Origin: PFL35 sp041550515
Lineage (GTDB): Archaea > Thermoplasmatota > E2 > DHVEG-1
Assembly (NCBI GenBank): GCA_041550515.1
Contig: JBFEOQ010000003.1
Span: 1-64,000 of the forward strand
Direction: 5' to 3'
DNA: 64,000 nucleotides
Positions 17,488 to 27,085 of this stretch are shown piece by piece; within the stretch, counting starts at the first letter, position 1; each line of letters starts with the position of its first letter. Position numbers and translations under genes: made by a program. The notes below the pieces were generated by a model. That model was given only the letters and a program-made list of their open reading frames with translations, searched no databases and had not been told where the DNA came from.

Positions 17488-19374
17488 TTATTTAATTTTC
17501 TCTGGTTTATCTGGCATCATGTATTCAATATCATCCCATGGATGTCTATATAATCTGGATTTCAAACGTTTCTGATCCATTATGTGACCCATAAAACCGA
17601 TACTTCGGCCAAGTACAAAGAATGCATTAAGGATTCCAAGATCTACAAATTCACGGACTTCTTCACGAGTATATCCAATTCCACGTAACATGTCACAACA
17701 TAATACACCGATACAACCATCGACGTTTAGAATTAGGTTGTTTCTTTTTGCAGTTGTTAGTTTTTCCACTTGTAATGCATAGTCAAGTGTCTCTGTTATT
17801 GGAAAATTCTTCTTTGCAAAATCTACCATTATTGTTACTCGAACATCTGGGTTTGTAACCGATTTGATTCTATGTCCAATACCTTGAATGTTGACATTTT
17901 TATTTTTCATATCTCTAACCATGAAGCTTGGCTCTTCACCTGAATACAAGTATTTTGTGAAATGATCTGCACTTCCTTGAACTGCTCCACCGAAGCGAGG
18001 CCCTATTGTTAGAAGCCCGCTCACAAGTGACGATATTAGATCTTTTCCTGCTCTTGATGCAATAATGCTATTATGTGCACCTGAAACTGCTGGTCCATGA
18101 TCTGCTGTGAGTAATACTACTCTTTCAATAAATTCTCGTGCCCACATTGGTAGATCTTTTTTGAACCATAATAGTCCAATGACTCCACCAAGTCCCCATT
18201 TTTCTTCAAAGATTTTACTGATTTTCACACCACAATATCTTAGTTCTTCACCACGATCATCTGAAATTGTTGAAATGAAGTTGGCAGGTCTTCTTATAAC
18301 ACCTTGTTTTAACGCTACAGCATAATCAAGCGGTATAGTTGGTGGTTCTACCTCGGGTATAGGTTTGTGTTTTCCGCTTTTAACAAGTTTTGTATATGCC
18401 TTTTTTATTTGTTGATCAAAGTCATCAAAACTAGTTGGAACGTATGCACCAGCATCTTTGAGTGCTTTGTTTTTGGCATCAGCTGTTTCCTTATCTGCAC
18501 CAGCTCGTGCACCAGCATGACCAAATTGAACTTCTGCTGGAAATACCTTTGAACATGTTCCAATACACCATGCAACTACTGGCTTTTTTATGCGTCCTTT
18601 TTTCATTGCTTCGACTACTTCGTACTCATCTGTTCCACCTACTTCACCAAGTAGAACTATCATTTTGATATCTGGATTTACTTCGTATCTCATTATATGT
18701 TGTATAAATGTTGAACCAGGATATCTGTCTCCACCAATTGCAACTCCCTCGTAAACTCCATCTGTGTTCATTGCAATAATATTGTTTAGTTCGTTTGAGA
18801 GTCCACCTGATTTTGAAACATATGCAACACTACCCTGTCTGTGTAGTTTTGATGCAACAATGTTGTCAAGCATGCCTGCGGTATTTCCAATTCTAAACCC
18901 GCCTGCTGCAATTCCACCGACGGTTGCAGGACCAATTATCCATTTGTTTTTTTCATTTGCAATTTTTATTAACTCTTTGGTTCTTTGTTCAGGAACTCCC
19001 TCCGCAATTATTGCAACTGAACGAATATTTTTACTTTCAAGTGCTTCTTTACTTGTTGGATACGCTGATCGGAAACTTGCAAAGTTTACCATAAAATCTG
19101 CTTCTGGATGAATTTTTGTTGCTTCTGCTAGTGTTTTATACATTGGTATAAGAATTTCTTTTGTACCCCAGAAACACTTATGCATTCCATCCCGAGTTGG
19201 ATTTACTATTGCTACAACCGAGGGATCTTCACGACGACATATATAATCAAAATCAAGCATACGTTGAATTGCTCTTTGCTGGTATCCGAAAACAATTGCT
19301 TTTGTGTTTTTATCCATTATAATATAATCTTTCTTTTTTGTCTTTGATTTAGATTTTGTTTTATTTTTTATCAC
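17488..19374 (-). CDS. aclA: ATP-citrate lyase large subunit
   Basis: With the small subunit it cleaves citrate with ATP and CoA to acetyl-CoA and oxaloacetate, the key enzyme of the reductive TCA cycle. The N-terminal half is a CoA-ligase fold with the phosphohistidine motif F-G-H-A-G-A near residue 280; the C-terminal half is citrate-synthase-like with A-D-H-G-P-A-V-S-G and G-I-G-H-R-I. Length (about 628) matches the bacterial AclA. The most upstream ATG (19389) lies inside the GGAGGTGAT SD, so I choose GTG at 19372-19374. This adds an odd Lys/Ser/Thr-rich N-terminal tail before the conserved sequence. It follows aclB directly. Confidence 0.94.
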   Translation of the reverse strand: MIKNKTKSKSKTKKKDYIIMDKNTKAIVFGYQQRAIQRMLDFDYICRREDPSVVAIVNPTRDGMHKCFWGTKEILIPMYKTLAEATKIHPEADFMVNFASFRSAYPTSKEALESKNIRSVAIIAEGVPEQRTKELIKIANEKNKWIIGPATVGGIAAGGFRIGNTAGMLDNIVASKLHRQGSVAYVSKSGGLSNELNNIIAMNTDGVYEGVAIGGDRYPGSTFIQHIMRYEVNPDIKMIVLLGEVGGTDEYEVVEAMKKGRIKKPVVAWCIGTCSKVFPAEVQFGHAGARAGADKETADAKNKALKDAGAYVPTSFDDFDQQIKKAYTKLVKSGKHKPIPEVEPPTIPLDYAVALKQGVIRRPANFISTISDDRGEELRYCGVKISKIFEEKWGLGGVIGLLWFKKDLPMWAREFIERVVLLTADHGPAVSGAHNSIIASRAGKDLISSLVSGLLTIGPRFGGAVQGSADHFTKYLYSGEEPSFMVRDMKNKNVNIQGIGHRIKSVTNPDVRVTIMVDFAKKNFPITETLDYALQVEKLTTAKRNNLILNVDGCIGVLCCDMLRGIGYTREEVREFVDLGILNAFFVLGRSIGFMGHIMDQKRLKSRLYRHPWDDIEYMMPDKPEKIK

Positions 19375-19388
19375 AGTAATCACCTCCA

Positions 19389-20663
19389 TTATTTGCCCCC
19401 CAATGCCATATTAACAATACGTGTCATATGCGTCTCGGGACCATATACATCAATTGGAATTCCTAATTCTTTTCCAAGTTCTTTCATAATGCGAAGACCT
19501 TCCTGATAGTTAGGTCCTCCTCGTCGTACATATATTTTCACATTTGTATCCTTAAGTTTCTTTTTATAATCCCGTAGTGCCATAGTAATGCCTGTAAATG
19601 TCTTTGCAACATCAGTAAAGTTTGCAATACCACCACCAACTAGTAAGAACTTTGGTCGTCCTTTTGGATCTTTCTCACGAGTCATTAAATCAAGAATAGT
19701 TTTTGCATATTCATATGTAAGATCCGTTGTCGGATTACCACTGTATTCACCATAATTTGCTAGTTCATCTCTGTAGCCTAAATCAACGATAGTATCAGTA
19801 TAAATTACACTACCTCCACCACCTGCGACCATGGTCCAAACGCGACCTTTGGGATTTAGAACGGTGAGTTTGAGTGATGCACCACTTTTTTCATCCATTG
19901 TCTTGACATATTGTTCTTCCTTGGATAGTTTTCGTCCGAATGGTGCTGGAAATGTAAGATCTCCCCATTTTTCACTACTTTCAAAATGACCTGTATCATC
20001 AAGCCTTGCAACAAGGTCAAGTGGTATAATGTTTTTTCCAGTTACAACAAATGGATTTATTTCAAGATATGCATAGTTAAGTTCTCTGTAGAATTTGTAA
20101 AGTCCTTTAATGAATTCTGCAAACATTTTCTTATTTTGCTTCGATGTGTCTTTTGGAAGCTTGTTTTCGATATTAATTTTTTCAATGTCTTGATTAACGT
20201 TGACTTGGATTTCTGCAACTGTTTTCCAGACTGATTCGATATCTACTCCTCCGTGGTTCGAGAAGTATATTGTATCGCCTTCACGGTTGCTTTTTATTGC
20301 AACATAAAATTCTCCTTCATGAGGTATAAAAGGTTCGATGATAAAATGAGTCAATATTCCTGTTACTTTTCCGATTTTTGTTTCTTTGTTCATGTATTCT
20401 TTGATCCATTTTTTAGCTTCGGCAAAATTTACATTTGCTTTAATTAATCCATGTTTTCCACGTTTACCAAAAAGCTGATCAGGTTTTACCACTAGCTTTT
20501 CTTCTTTTAACCATTTATATTTTTTTGGAAGATCATCAAGTTTTGTTTTTGGATCTACCAAAACAATTTTTCCAGGGAAATTAAAATCTTTACCGAAATA
20601 CTCTTTCCAGTATTTAGCAAGCATTTTCTTCCCATCATATTCTCTAATTCCTCTTTGTGCCAT
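19389..20663 (-). CDS. aclB: ATP-citrate lyase small (ATP-grasp) subunit
   Basis: The 424-residue protein is the succinyl-CoA-synthetase beta-like half of ATP-citrate lyase, which binds ATP and citrate. It starts A-Q-R-G-I-R-E-Y-D-G-K, has an ATP-grasp domain, the Y-L-E-I-N-P-F motif near 200, and a C-terminal CoA-ligase domain with glycine-rich V-A-G-G-G-G-S and L-L-V-G-G-G-I-A-N-F. ATG 20663 has a GAGGG SD about eight bases upstream; an in-frame TTG at 20678 overlaps that SD and is rejected. Two-subunit ACL is the form of Chlorobium and some other prokaryotes. aclA begins just after its stop. Confidence 0.94.
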   Translation of the reverse strand: MAQRGIREYDGKKMLAKYWKEYFGKDFNFPGKIVLVDPKTKLDDLPKKYKWLKEEKLVVKPDQLFGKRGKHGLIKANVNFAEAKKWIKEYMNKETKIGKVTGILTHFIIEPFIPHEGEFYVAIKSNREGDTIYFSNHGGVDIESVWKTVAEIQVNVNQDIEKINIENKLPKDTSKQNKKMFAEFIKGLYKFYRELNYAYLEINPFVVTGKNIIPLDLVARLDDTGHFESSEKWGDLTFPAPFGRKLSKEEQYVKTMDEKSGASLKLTVLNPKGRVWTMVAGGGGSVIYTDTIVDLGYRDELANYGEYSGNPTTDLTYEYAKTILDLMTREKDPKGRPKFLLVGGGIANFTDVAKTFTGITMALRDYKKKLKDTNVKIYVRRGGPNYQEGLRIMKELGKELGIPIDVYGPETHMTRIVNMALGGK

Positions 20664-20684
20664 AATTTTTTCCCTCAATTTTTT

Positions 20685-22634
20685 TTATTTGGATTTCTCT
20701 CTCATATATGCAAGAGTACCTCCTGCAAGAATTATTTCACGTTGTCTATCTGAGAGATTATATTCTACTTCAAATTCAGTTCCTTTAGTTTTATTTTTTA
20801 CCTTTAAAACTCCACCATCTTTAATTGTGTTTATTACATCAGGTATTTCTATGTCATCCCCCTGATCGATTTTGTTATAATCAATTTCGTTTTTAAAAGT
20901 CAAAGGTATTATTCCAAAATTTATCAAGTTAGCAGTATGAATTCTTTCAAATGATTTTGCTATGACCGCTTTTGTCCCCATATACATTGGACAAAGTGCT
21001 GCATGCTCACGAGATGAACCCTGTCCATAACTTAATCCTGCAACAAAAATGTTGTGTTTACCACTATCTCTTATCTTTTTTGCCCTTTCATAAAATTTAT
21101 CATCTATTACCTCAAATAAAAATTCTGAATATTTTGGGACATTAGATCTATATTTCATCTTACTTCCTGCAGGAATTATATGGTCTGTTGTAATTTGATC
21201 TTCTACTTTTATTGTGACTTCTCCAGTTATTTTGTCAGGCATTGGTAAACTATCGGGTGGATTACCAATATTTGGTCCCCGATAGATCTTTATTTTTTCT
21301 CCATTTTTTGGGGGATAAATAAACATAGTATCATCAATATAAAATTTATCTGGCATTTCTACTTCTGGATATGTAATTCCTATTTTTTCTAAATCTCTAG
21401 GATCAGTCATTTTACCAGTTATAACTGCAGCCGCCGCAGTTTCTGGACTTACTAGATAAACATTTGCACTTTTTGTACCAGATCTCCCTAAAAAATTTCT
21501 ATTACTTGTTCGAAGAGATATTGCTTCAGTTTTTGGAGATTGACTATTTCCGATACAAAAACCACATGCAGATTCGGCAATGCGGGCGCCGGCCGAAATC
21601 ATATTTGTTAGACCACCATCTTTTTCAATATTTTGAAGTACTTGTCTTGAACCAGGTGCAATAACAAAGCTAACATTGGTATTTGTAACCTTACCATCTA
21701 GAATTTTTGCTACTCTCATAAGATCTCTGTATGAAGAGTTAGTGCAACTTCCAAGACAAACCTGATCCACTTCTATTCCTTCAAGTTCTTTTACTTTTTT
21801 TATATTTCCAGGACTATGTGGTGTAGATGCTAATGGTTCAAGTTCACTAAGATTAATTTCAACTATTTTATCGTAAATAGCATCCTCATCAGCTTTAATT
21901 TCAATCCAATCTTTTTCTCTTCCTTGTGCTTTTAAAAATTCTTTTGTTATCTCATCGCTTGGAAAAACACTTGTTGTAACACCGCATTCTGCACCCATGT
22001 TTGTAATTGTTGCTCGCTCTGGTACAGATAGTGTTTTAACCCCAGATCCTGAATATTCAAATACTGTTCCAACGTTTCCTTTTGTTGTAAATATTTCAAG
22101 TACCTTTAAAATTAAATCTTTTGCGGACACCCAGGGTTTAAGTTTACCTGTTAAATTTATTTTTGTTATTTTAGGATAGATCATATAAAATGGTCCACCA
22201 GCCATTGCAACTGCTACATCAAGACCACCTGCACCTATTGCAATCATGCCAATTCCCCCGCCAGTTGGTGTGTGCGAATCAGAACCAAGAAGCGTTTTAC
22301 CAGGTTTACCAAATCGCTCTAGATGTACTTGGTGGCATATTCCATTTCCTCCGCGTGAATATATAATTCCATATTTTGCAGCTACACTTTGTAAGTATTT
22401 ATGGTCATCAGCGTTTTCAAAGCCAATTTGTACAGTATTATGATCAACATAGCTAACTGATAACTCTGTTTTAACTTTTGAAACATTCATCGCTTCAAAT
22501 TGAAGATATGCCATCGTACCTGTTGCGTCTTGAGTAAGGGTTTGATCTATTTTTATACCTACTTCTTTACCTCTTTCAGCTTTTCCTTTTATTATATGTT
22601 TATTTAACATTTTTTCAGTTATTGTAAGTCCCAT
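20685..22634 (-). CDS. acn: Aconitate hydratase
   Basis: Interconverts citrate and isocitrate via a [4Fe-4S] cluster. The 649-residue protein shows the cluster ligands in C-L-G-S-C-T-N near 298 and C-G-F-C-I-G-N near 358, the substrate motif S-D-S-H-T-P near 117, and the C-terminal swivel domain with S-Y-G-Q-G-S-S-R-E-H. It resembles the compact aconitase type (about 650 residues) common in anaerobes. SD GGCGGTGA precedes the ATG. It leads the operon acn-aclB-aclA-icd, 22 bases before aclB; together they link acetyl-CoA plus oxaloacetate with 2-oxoglutarate. Confidence 0.95.
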   Translation of the reverse strand: MGLTITEKMLNKHIIKGKAERGKEVGIKIDQTLTQDATGTMAYLQFEAMNVSKVKTELSVSYVDHNTVQIGFENADDHKYLQSVAAKYGIIYSRGGNGICHQVHLERFGKPGKTLLGSDSHTPTGGGIGMIAIGAGGLDVAVAMAGGPFYMIYPKITKINLTGKLKPWVSAKDLILKVLEIFTTKGNVGTVFEYSGSGVKTLSVPERATITNMGAECGVTTSVFPSDEITKEFLKAQGREKDWIEIKADEDAIYDKIVEINLSELEPLASTPHSPGNIKKVKELEGIEVDQVCLGSCTNSSYRDLMRVAKILDGKVTNTNVSFVIAPGSRQVLQNIEKDGGLTNMISAGARIAESACGFCIGNSQSPKTEAISLRTSNRNFLGRSGTKSANVYLVSPETAAAAVITGKMTDPRDLEKIGITYPEVEMPDKFYIDDTMFIYPPKNGEKIKIYRGPNIGNPPDSLPMPDKITGEVTIKVEDQITTDHIIPAGSKMKYRSNVPKYSEFLFEVIDDKFYERAKKIRDSGKHNIFVAGLSYGQGSSREHAALCPMYMGTKAVIAKSFERIHTANLINFGIIPLTFKNEIDYNKIDQGDDIEIPDVINTIKDGGVLKVKNKTKGTEFEVEYNLSDRQREIILAGGTLAYMREKSK

Positions 22635-22979
22635 AATTCACCGCCCCATAATTTTGATTTCTTTCGGAGAATGATAAATTATTTAATAAATTTTTGTATT
22701 TAATTTTAAAAGTACAGGATAAAAATAAAATAAAAATAAAAACTATAATTTTTTAATTTGCTATAAAAATTACTATAAAACTTAATATACTATTGTTTTA
22801 AACATTATAGTTTTTTGGTTTAAATATTATAATTCGAAAAAATAAAATTCAATTTTTTTATCTAACTACATACAAACTTAAAAAAATTAATATATCCAAT
22901 TGAAAATATATTAATGCTTAACAATAAATTTTGTTATTATATTGATTAGTAATATGGAGAAAATATACATAAAATACTT

Positions 22980-22994
22980 ATACTAAAATAGTAT
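22980..22994 (+). repeat. Palindrome ATACTA-AAA-TAGTAT upstream of acs
   Basis: Six-base perfect arms around AAA, about 95 bases before the acs start. It may be an operator for acetyl-CoA synthetase; no direct evidence. Confidence 0.3.
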
Positions 22995-23007
22995 TCGAGC
23001 AACGCAT

Positions 23008-23029
23008 TTAAGGTTTATTTTATCCTTAA
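23008..23029 (+). repeat. Inverted repeat TTAAGG-N10-CCTTAA upstream of acs
   Basis: Six-base perfect arms with a ten-base spacer, about 60-80 bases before the acs ATG and 14 bases after the palindrome at 22980. Position suits a regulatory site in the acs promoter. Confidence 0.3.
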
Positions 23030-23087
23030 TTTAAGCCTATGAAAAATGGAAGGGGGACACTTAAAAATAAATTGGGAGTGACAATAT

Positions 23088-25034
23088 ATGCCTGAAGAGG
23101 AGATAATCCAAGTTTATAAGCCTGACCCTGACTTTAGCTATAAAGCATACATTAAAAATATGCATGAATATAAAAATATGTATGAAGAGTCCATAAAAGA
23201 TCCTGATAATTTTTGGAGTAAGCTTGCTACAGAACATGTATCCTGGTATAAAAAATGGAATAAAGTACAGGAATATGATTTTAAAAAAGGGAATATAAAA
23301 TGGTTTGATGGTGCAAAACTAAATGTTTCTTATAATTGCCTTGATCGTCATGTTGAAAATGGTCACGGTGATGATATCGCAATTATTTGGGAAGGAAATG
23401 AACCGACTCTAGAAAAGAAATTTACATATAAACAACTTCTTGATGAAGTTCAAAAATTTACCAATGTATTAGAATCTAAGGGAGTAAAAAAAGGGGATCG
23501 TGTTTGTATTTATTTACAAATGTTACCTGAACTTGTAATTTCAATGCTTGCTTGTACTCGTATCGGTGCTATTCATTCTATTGTTTTTGGAGGTTTTTCA
23601 GCTGAATCACTACGTGATAGAATAAATGATTCAAGTTGTAAAATTTTAATTACTCAGGATCAAGGTTTTCGTGGTGGTAAACCACTACCTATGAAACAAG
23701 TAGCTGATAAAGCCTTACAAAGCTGTCCTTCTATTGAATCAGTAATTGTTGTAAAACGTATTGGAGAAAATGTTGATTGGTTTGATAAAGACTACTGGTG
23801 GCATGAAGAAATGAAAAAAGTAGAGCCAATTTGTCCTCCAGAAAAAATGGATTCAGAAGACCCTTTATTTATTTTATATACATCTGGCTCAACTGGTAAA
23901 CCTAAAGGTGTATTACATACAACAGGTGGATACCTTGTTTTCGTATCTGTAACTCATAAATATATTTTTGACTATCATCCGGGAGATATATACTGGTGTA
24001 CAGCCGATATAGGCTGGGTTACAGGACATTCGTATATAGTTTATGGACCGTTATGTAACAAAGCAACAACTATTATTTTTGAGGGAGTTCCAAACTATCC
24101 TGATTGGGGTCGTTTCTGGGCTATCTGTGAAAAATATAAAGTAAACATATTTTACACTGCACCTACAGCTCTTCGTGCACTTATGAAAGAAGGAGATGAA
24201 TGGGTTAAAAAATATAATCTCAATTCGCTTAAACTACTTGGTAGTGTTGGTGAGCCAATAAAATTACAAGAATGGAAATGGTATTACAACCTTGTAGGTG
24301 GTGGACGTTGTCCAATAGTTGATACTTGGTGGCAAACTGAAACCGGCGGTATCCTTATCACACCAATCCCGGGTGCGACACCACTTAAGCCGGGTAGTGC
24401 ATCTTTTCCCTTTTTTGGTGTTGAACCCGCTTTACTTGATGATAAAGGAAAGGAATTAATAGGAAATGATGTTTCTGGCAATCTTGTAATCAAATCAGCA
24501 TGGCCTGGTATAATGAGAACTGTTTACGGTGATCATGAACGTTTTAGAAAAACTTATTTTTCAATTTATCCTGGTTACTTTTTCACTGGTGATGGTTGTC
24601 TAAGAGATGAAGACGGTTATTACTGGATAACTGGTCGAGTTGATGATGTTATTAATGTTTCAGGTCATCGTATTGGCACTGCTGAAATTGAAGGGGCAAT
24701 TGGTAAACATTCAAAAGTAGCAGAAGCTGCAGTTGTTGGTTTCCCTCATGAAATAAAAGGTCAGGGAATCTATGCTTATGTAACTTTAAAAACTGGTGAG
24801 AAATTTGATCAAAATCTAACGAAAGAGCTTATTGGTATGGTTAGACAAGAAATAGGACCTATTGCAACTCCAGATAAAATTCAATATACTGATGGACTTC
24901 CAAAAACTCGATCCGGTAAAATTATGAGGCGTATTCTACGAAAAATTGCAGATGGAAATGTTAGTCAAATTGGTGACACTAGTACATTAGCTGATCCAAG
25001 TATTGTAGATTCACTTGTAAAAAATAGGCAGTAA
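23088..25034 (+). CDS. acs: Acetyl-CoA synthetase, AMP-forming
   Basis: Activates acetate with ATP and CoA to acetyl-CoA. The 648 residues match the family length. Visible are the P-loop-like Y-T-S-G-S-T-G-K-P-K-G near 260, the W-W-Q-T-E-T-G motif near 414, and the C-terminal P-K-T-R-S-G-K-I-M-R-R with the catalytic lysine that sirtuin-type deacetylases regulate in bacteria. An SD-like GGGAGTGA precedes the ATG. It is divergent from the acn-acl-icd operon, so acetate, acetyl-CoA and citrate metabolism sit together. A sirtuin and GNAT in the same window could act on it. Confidence 0.95.
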   Translation: MPEEEIIQVYKPDPDFSYKAYIKNMHEYKNMYEESIKDPDNFWSKLATEHVSWYKKWNKVQEYDFKKGNIKWFDGAKLNVSYNCLDRHVENGHGDDIAIIWEGNEPTLEKKFTYKQLLDEVQKFTNVLESKGVKKGDRVCIYLQMLPELVISMLACTRIGAIHSIVFGGFSAESLRDRINDSSCKILITQDQGFRGGKPLPMKQVADKALQSCPSIESVIVVKRIGENVDWFDKDYWWHEEMKKVEPICPPEKMDSEDPLFILYTSGSTGKPKGVLHTTGGYLVFVSVTHKYIFDYHPGDIYWCTADIGWVTGHSYIVYGPLCNKATTIIFEGVPNYPDWGRFWAICEKYKVNIFYTAPTALRALMKEGDEWVKKYNLNSLKLLGSVGEPIKLQEWKWYYNLVGGGRCPIVDTWWQTETGGILITPIPGATPLKPGSASFPFFGVEPALLDDKGKELIGNDVSGNLVIKSAWPGIMRTVYGDHERFRKTYFSIYPGYFFTGDGCLRDEDGYYWITGRVDDVINVSGHRIGTAEIEGAIGKHSKVAEAAVVGFPHEIKGQGIYAYVTLKTGEKFDQNLTKELIGMVRQEIGPIATPDKIQYTDGLPKTRSGKIMRRILRKIADGNVSQIGDTSTLADPSIVDSLVKNRQ

Positions 25035-25093
25035 ATTCTTCTATCTAAAAATCCTATTTTAATACAAAAAATCTTTTCTATACTAATTGATAC

Positions 25094-25112
25094 CATTGTG
25101 ATTATAACAATG
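25094..25112 (+). repeat. Inverted repeat CATTGT-N7-ACAATG upstream of nadE
   Basis: Six-base perfect arms with a seven-base spacer, about 55-75 bases before nadE. It could be a regulatory site for nadE or structure in the end of the acs transcript. Confidence 0.25.
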
Positions 25113-25164
25113 AAAAAATTTCTAAGATCAATTTATACAAACCATATTAAAATTATTTTAAGAG

Positions 25165-25986
25165 GTGATAAAAATTACGTTAGACTATAATGAAGTTACA
25201 ATTGTAATAAAAGATTTCATTCAATCATATTTTGAAAACTCTGGTTGTAAAGGGGTAGTGATTGGTCTCTCAGGTGGTGTTGATTCTGCAATAACAGCAA
25301 TTCTTTGTAGAAGAGTTTTAGGTAAAAATAAAACTTATTGTCTTTTTATACCTGATGATACAACCCCTGAAATTGATATTAAACATCAGAAAATTCTTAT
25401 TGAAAAATATGATTTGTCATGTAAAACAAAAAATATAACAGAAATAATAAAAAATATGACAAAAACTTGTATTATTAAACCAGAAAAAATTGCACTCGCA
25501 AATATGAAAGCCCGAATCCGTATGATTCTCTTATACGAATATGCAAATATGACAAATTCATTAGTTTGTGGGACTTGTAACAAATCTGAATTATTAATTG
25601 GTTATTTTACAAAGTATGGTGATGGGGCTGCAGATATAGTGCCAATAGGGGATTTATATAAAACCCAGATTTTTCAACTAGCAGAATTTTTAAAAATACC
25701 AAGGGCAATAATTTACAAAACACCAACTGCCGGCTTAATTAAAGATCAAACTGATGAAAAAGAACTTGGTTTTAAATATGAAATTCTTGATAAGGTCCTC
25801 ATTGGTATAGAACAAAAGCAAACTATTTCTGATATTGCAAAAAATACTAGTTTAAAAAGATCTGATGTCGAAAAGATTAAATTCATGTGTATTAAAACTC
25901 AACATAAAAGATGCAATCCTTTAATTCCTAAAATTAGTGGAAAAACTCCTGGTTTTGATTGGCGTTCACCAATTCAAGAAGGATAG
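25165..25986 (+). CDS. nadE: NAD synthetase, ammonia-type
   Basis: Amidates deamido-NAD to NAD using ATP and ammonia. The 273-residue protein shows the PP-loop S-G-G-V-D-S-A near residue 35, the G-T-C-N-K-S-E motif near 137, and the T-A-G-L-x-x-x-Q-T-D-E motif near 190. There is no glutaminase domain. The start is uncertain: the most upstream candidate, GTG 25165, lies inside the AGAGGTGAT SD; the only codon at normal spacing from that SD is ATT at 25174, giving T-L-D-Y-N-E. I keep the GTG coordinate but suspect ATT. It stands alone, convergent with the phosphoesterase gene. Confidence 0.94.
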   Translation: MIKITLDYNEVTIVIKDFIQSYFENSGCKGVVIGLSGGVDSAITAILCRRVLGKNKTYCLFIPDDTTPEIDIKHQKILIEKYDLSCKTKNITEIIKNMTKTCIIKPEKIALANMKARIRMILLYEYANMTNSLVCGTCNKSELLIGYFTKYGDGAADIVPIGDLYKTQIFQLAEFLKIPRAIIYKTPTAGLIKDQTDEKELGFKYEILDKVLIGIEQKQTISDIAKNTSLKRSDVEKIKFMCIKTQHKRCNPLIPKISGKTPGFDWRSPIQEG

Positions 25987-25993
25987 ATATACT

Positions 25994-27046
25994 TTAATAT
26001 ATATATAATAATATCCCAAATAATATACTATTTAATATATTTGAAACTCTTAATGGAACTTCAATATTACGAAATTTTGAGTGATATTCAACCTTAACAT
26101 TTTCTTCCAACCAGACATCTCCATTAATTACGGATATATTTCTATAATTACAATCTGGATAACTTTTATCATCTACTTTATTTGCTTTTGATTGAACAAA
26201 AAGTGTAGTATAATTAGAAGCATTTATTGGATAATCAGAATATCTATTTTCATTACTGTCAAAAACTCTAGAATAATGAGTATGACCTGTCAACACAAGA
26301 TCAACATCATTTTTCTCACAAAGTTCAATAAAAACTTCTCTATTATTTAATAATATATTAGACATTTCACCATCACTTTTTCTATCATTTATTGCTGGGT
26401 GATGCATTAAAACAATTTTATAATCTGAGCTACAATTATTCAATTTTTCTTTTAACCATTTTATATCTGCATTTTCTAAACCACGCGCAAAAACATCTAA
26501 CCAATATTTAGGTTTTTTAAAATAGTGCGGTCCTGAATCTAAGAAAAACAAAGTCATATCTTCATAAGTTATAATATATTTTCTTTCATTGGTTATATAA
26601 CTTTGATAATTATCTAAATTCCAATTAAAATAATAATCATGATTACCCGGTGTAAAATAAACAGGAATTAAACAATCTGAATCTATGTAATATTGATTAC
26701 TTTCTTTAAAAAAACAACTTACTAAAGTCTCATAATTAGAAGAACCAGATTCGCCACTACCCCATTCTACAAGATCTCCAGTAATAATTAAAAATGCTGG
26801 TTTATTCTCAAATGAATTAATTTCACTTAAAACTTTTATAAAACGATCTTTACTATATCCATTATAAATATTACCAAATGATTCAGTCATAATATGAATA
26901 TCAGTCATATGAATAAAATAAAAATCAGAATTCTCCTTTTTATCAATATTATTATAATTAATATGTAAGCTATTTACATTATAACTAGAAATGAATAATA
27001 AACAAATAAAAAAAATTGTTATATAACTAGAATTCTTCTCACTCAT
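25994..27046 (-). CDS. Exported calcineurin-like metallophosphoesterase
   Basis: A 350-residue phosphoesterase with the metal motifs H-M-T-D-I-H near 46, G-D-L-V-E near 87, G-N-H-D-Y near 137, H-H-P near 216 and G-H-T-H near 255. Residues 8-22 form a hydrophobic signal or anchor, and the last 15 residues are again hydrophobic, so it is probably on the outer face, anchored at one or both ends. The substrate is unknown. The ATG has no SD. It is convergent with nadE (7 bases between stops) and lies downstream of purC. Confidence 0.8.
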   Translation of the reverse strand: MSEKNSSYITIFFICLLFISSYNVNSLHINYNNIDKKENSDFYFIHMTDIHIMTESFGNIYNGYSKDRFIKVLSEINSFENKPAFLIITGDLVEWGSGESGSSNYETLVSCFFKESNQYYIDSDCLIPVYFTPGNHDYYFNWNLDNYQSYITNERKYIITYEDMTLFFLDSGPHYFKKPKYWLDVFARGLENADIKWLKEKLNNCSSDYKIVLMHHPAINDRKSDGEMSNILLNNREVFIELCEKNDVDLVLTGHTHYSRVFDSNENRYSDYPINASNYTTLFVQSKANKVDDKSYPDCNYRNISVINGDVWLEENVKVEYHSKFRNIEVPLRVSNILNSILFGILLYIY

Positions 27047-27085
27047 ATATTAATAAGAGTAAAATATAGTATTTATATATTTCTT

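Larger units (their letters stand above)
22635..23087. other. Divergent promoter region acn / acs
   Basis: This 453-base AT-rich stretch holds no gene I can support. It must carry promoters for the minus-strand acn operon and plus-strand acs. Two small inverted repeats lie on the acs side: ATACTA-AAA-TAGTAT at 22980-22994 and TTAAGG-N10-CCTTAA at 23008-23029. A partial direct repeat of the form GTTTAAA-ATTATA occurs twice near 22795-22835. Confidence 0.55.

Noticed and set aside
25994..27046. Second start or frameshift in the phosphoesterase gene
   Set aside because: The frame is continuous with all metal motifs in order; lack of an SD fits leaderless translation.
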